Shown here: positions 22,232-23,936 of the stretch, in pieces
Layout: every line of letters starts with the position of its first letter
Numbering within the stretch: position 1 is the first letter of the stretch
Assembly: GCA_964407165.1 (NCBI GenBank)
Contig: CAYOUJ010000035.1
Coordinates: 1-23,936, forward strand
Length of the DNA stretch: 23,936 nt
Source: CAZPKH01 sp964407165
GTDB taxonomy: Bacteria; Bacteroidota; Bacteroidia; Bacteroidales; Muribaculaceae
Direction: 5' to 3'
Program-made: the position numbers and the translations under genes
Notes under the pieces: model-generated
What the model was told of the DNA's origin: nothing
The model's input: the letters and a program-made list of their open reading frames with translations, nothing else
Databases searched by the model: none

Positions 22232-22249
22232 CATTACGCACCACGTAAT

Positions 22250-23740
22250 ATGGAAAAGAAAACTAATCATCCGCAATGGGCTCTCGACCAGAAAAGGCCG
22301 GGAACGGAGCTGCGCTGTATCCGCGGCAAATACTATCTGTATGAATGTTCCAGTTTCTATGACAAAGAAAAGAAGAAGACCCGTAAAAAGACGGGGGCTT
22401 ATCTGGGCATGGTGACTCAAGAGAAGGGGCTGGTGCCCCCTCGCCGGCGCCAGGTTGAGATTGAGAACCGCACCGTCGAGGAGCAGGCATCCAAAGGGGT
22501 GACAATCGTCCCTGAGGTCAAGGTGGGACGAGTGCAGGAATACGGGCTGTCTGCCTTCATCTCCAACAACTGCAAGGAGTTGGAACAAAATCTCCGGTCC
22601 ACGATGCCAAGGATGTGGAACCGCGTGCTCGCCATGGCCTATTGCAGGGTGCGCAACCCCTCGCCGCTCAAATACATAAAGGAAGACTTTGAAGACAGTC
22701 ATTTGTCGCAGGCATTAGGCACGGCCGGACTGTCGGCGCGCTCACTGACTGATTTCCTCAAGTCGCTGGGCAAGAACAGGGAGGAAGTGCTTGCATTCAT
22801 GCGCAAATATGCCGGCAGGGGAGGCAACATACTTTTTGATGGCACCGACATGCTGTCGGCGTCGACAAAAATGGACTTTCCCAGGATGAGCAAGACAAAG
22901 CTCGGAGGCTTCGCAAAGGCCGTAAACCTGATGATGGCCTTCTCGACAGGCTCCATGCTACCGGTATATTACCGCCTTCTTCCCGGCAACATCAAGGACA
23001 TAACGGCCTTTATGGCCAGCGTCGACGAGTTCGGCGACAAAGGGATAACGGTAATAGCAGACAAGGGGTTCTATTCAAAGCACAACGTCGAGGAGCTTGA
23101 CAAGCGGGGCATCGGCTATGTCATCGCCCTACGAAGAAGCACTGCAGGGCTCGACTACACGGTGTTCGAAAACCATAAGTCACAGGGCCACTTCTTCTAT
23201 GCCGGAAGACTGATAAAATACAGCGTGCAAGAAATTGCCGGACGCACCGTGTTTCTTTATTATGACACCAAGCACGGCGCCGAAGAAGAGGCCGACTATG
23301 TACGGCGTATGGATGATGAAAAGTATGAAGAATACACCCCCGACACATACGCGCTGAAAGCGCCGCAATTCGGCACGCTTGCCCTGGTCGTCTCCAAAGG
23401 CAAAGATGCTCGCCAGGCATACGTCGACTACAAAAGCCGCTGCGAAGTGGAGCAGGAAATCGACGTGCTCAAAACCGACCTCGACGCCCTGACTTCCTAC
23501 ATGCAAGACAACGACCGGCTTGAAGGATGGATGTTCGTCAACTTCATAGCCCTGCACATTTTCTATATGATCCGACGAAAAATCGTGGAGGCGAGGCTCA
23601 CAGACAAACTCTCGACCCGGGAGGCCATCCGTATCCTATGCCGACAGCGCATTGTCCGACTTGATGACAAGTGGCAATTAGCCGAGGCATCGAAGAAGGA
23701 CCGTGCCCTCCTGGAGGCCCTCGGCGTGCCTGTTACGTGA
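22250..23740 (+). CDS. IS4-superfamily (IS1634-like) DDE transposase
   Basis: A 496-aa DDE transposase, full length for the IS1634-like branch. Catalytic D197 lies in LFDGTDM, D271 in VIADKGFYS and E401 in the C-terminal signature, which reads Y-x2-R-x3-E-x6-K (YKSRCEVEQEIDVLK), the IS4 YREK pattern. The N-terminus (MEKKTNHPQWALDQKRPGTE through YYLYECSSFYDKEKKK) is the usual entry region. The frame is intact, has its own promoter and a strong terminator, and is likely functional. I could not find convincing terminal inverted repeats or target duplications on either side, so the limits of the element are undefined. Confidence 0.93.
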   Translation: MEKKTNHPQWALDQKRPGTELRCIRGKYYLYECSSFYDKEKKKTRKKTGAYLGMVTQEKGLVPPRRRQVEIENRTVEEQASKGVTIVPEVKVGRVQEYGLSAFISNNCKELEQNLRSTMPRMWNRVLAMAYCRVRNPSPLKYIKEDFEDSHLSQALGTAGLSARSLTDFLKSLGKNREEVLAFMRKYAGRGGNILFDGTDMLSASTKMDFPRMSKTKLGGFAKAVNLMMAFSTGSMLPVYYRLLPGNIKDITAFMASVDEFGDKGITVIADKGFYSKHNVEELDKRGIGYVIALRRSTAGLDYTVFENHKSQGHFFYAGRLIKYSVQEIAGRTVFLYYDTKHGAEEEADYVRRMDDEKYEEYTPDTYALKAPQFGTLALVVSKGKDARQAYVDYKSRCEVEQEIDVLKTDLDALTSYMQDNDRLEGWMFVNFIALHIFYMIRRKIVEARLTDKLSTREAIRILCRQRIVRLDDKWQLAEASKKDRALLEALGVPVT

Positions 23741-23783
23741 AACCTTTGCCGATTTATGGATTAAGAGGTTAAACATTCACCGG

Positions 23784-23816
23784 CCAGGCATCCCGCGAGG
23801 GCTGCCTGGTTTTTTC
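23784..23816 (+). terminator. Strong intrinsic terminator after the transposase
   Basis: CCAGGCA (23784-23790) pairs with TGCCTGG (23803-23809), with further CC/GG pairing around the GCGA turn and a run of T immediately after. A textbook Rho-independent terminator, 44 bp past the transposase stop. Confidence 0.9.
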
Positions 23817-23851
23817 TTTGTTTTTTCTTCCGTGCATTAAGATTGTTTAAC

Positions 23852-23893
23852 ACACATGTGTTTAATTCTCGCCCTCCCTCGTTTGTATCTTTG
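23852..23893 (+). promoter_or_regulatory. Outward promoter at the right edge with an adjacent palindrome
   Basis: TATCTTTG at 23886-23893 fits the -7 consensus TAnnTTTG. The 10-bp palindrome ACACATGTGT (23852-23861) lies next to where the -33 element should be (GTGTTT) and could be an operator. No gene starts before the window ends; the only frame after it closes after ten codons. Confidence 0.5.
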
Positions 23894-23936
23894 TCGCTGA
23901 TGCCAATGCAAAGGTTGAAAAATATAATTTAAAAAC

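Noticed and set aside
21874..23816. Terminal inverted repeats and target-site duplication for the insertion sequence
   Set aside because: I compared the flanks on both sides of the transposase, with and without the HTH ORF, and found no convincing inverted match, so element ends are not annotated.

Overview
This window reads as chromosomal sequence from a member of the Bacteroidales, most likely Muribaculaceae (S24-7 group) or a close gut relative. The evidence is of several kinds. Promoters are of the Bacteroidota type (a -7 element TAnnTTTG, usually TACCTTTG, about 18-24 bp downstream of a TTTG or TTG element). Shine-Dalgarno sequences are mostly absent. Coding regions use many G/C third positions, while the spacers are AT-rich. 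The proteins are Bacteroidetes-style: a long IleS, an LspA with an extra internal segment, a DUF4296 lipoprotein, a TraR/DksA protein with a lost zinc finger, a DUF2807 protein and a T9SS-like sorting tail. The family assignment is an inference. A run of exactly 100 N at 3704-3803 shows that this is a draft assembly.

Layout. 164-2164 (-): ligA. 2366-2671 (+): a small thioredoxin, followed by a possible 29-aa ORF and a strong terminator. 3054-4104 (-): a secreted outer-membrane barrel protein with a Thr-Pro-Thr repeat that is broken by the gap. 4471-10121 (-): a probable ileS - traR/dksA-like - lspA - DUF4296 - small ORF unit. The last ORF carries an in-frame 117-bp GC-rich palindromic element. 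10211-12399 (-): pepT then miaA. 12515-15763 (-): dusB - DUF2807 - flippase. 15857-19028 (+): pyrK - pyrD - secreted M6-type metalloprotease. 19248-20594 (+): an OmpP1/FadL transporter. 20745-21794 (+): a choloylglycine-hydrolase-family enzyme with a signal peptide. 21946-23740 (+): a short HTH ORF and an IS4-superfamily transposase. 23741-23936: a terminator and an outward promoter whose gene lies beyond the window.

The genes are mostly housekeeping: DNA ligation, tRNA charging and modification (ileS, miaA, dusB), lipoprotein maturation (lspA), pyrimidine synthesis (pyrK/pyrD) and peptide breakdown (pepT). They are interleaved with envelope and secreted functions.

The most unusual signal is in the spacers. 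At least eight intergenic sites hold short-period tandem arrays with unit lengths of 7, 8, 9 or 10 bp. Most units have a small self-complementary core (TTAA, TATA, ATCGAT, AGCT). Some arrays start or end inside the stop codon, or directly at the start codon, of the flanking gene. The same unit families recur at sites many kb apart (2183 and 20619; 6213 and 19033; 6640 and 14035). They resemble, by analogy only, the heptanucleotide STRR repeats of cyanobacteria. Several fold into long perfect hairpins. Together with the GC-rich palindromic pair inside an ORF, they are the best candidate here for something not well described. I saw no tRNA or rRNA gene, CRISPR array, or recognisable defence or secondary-metabolite cluster.
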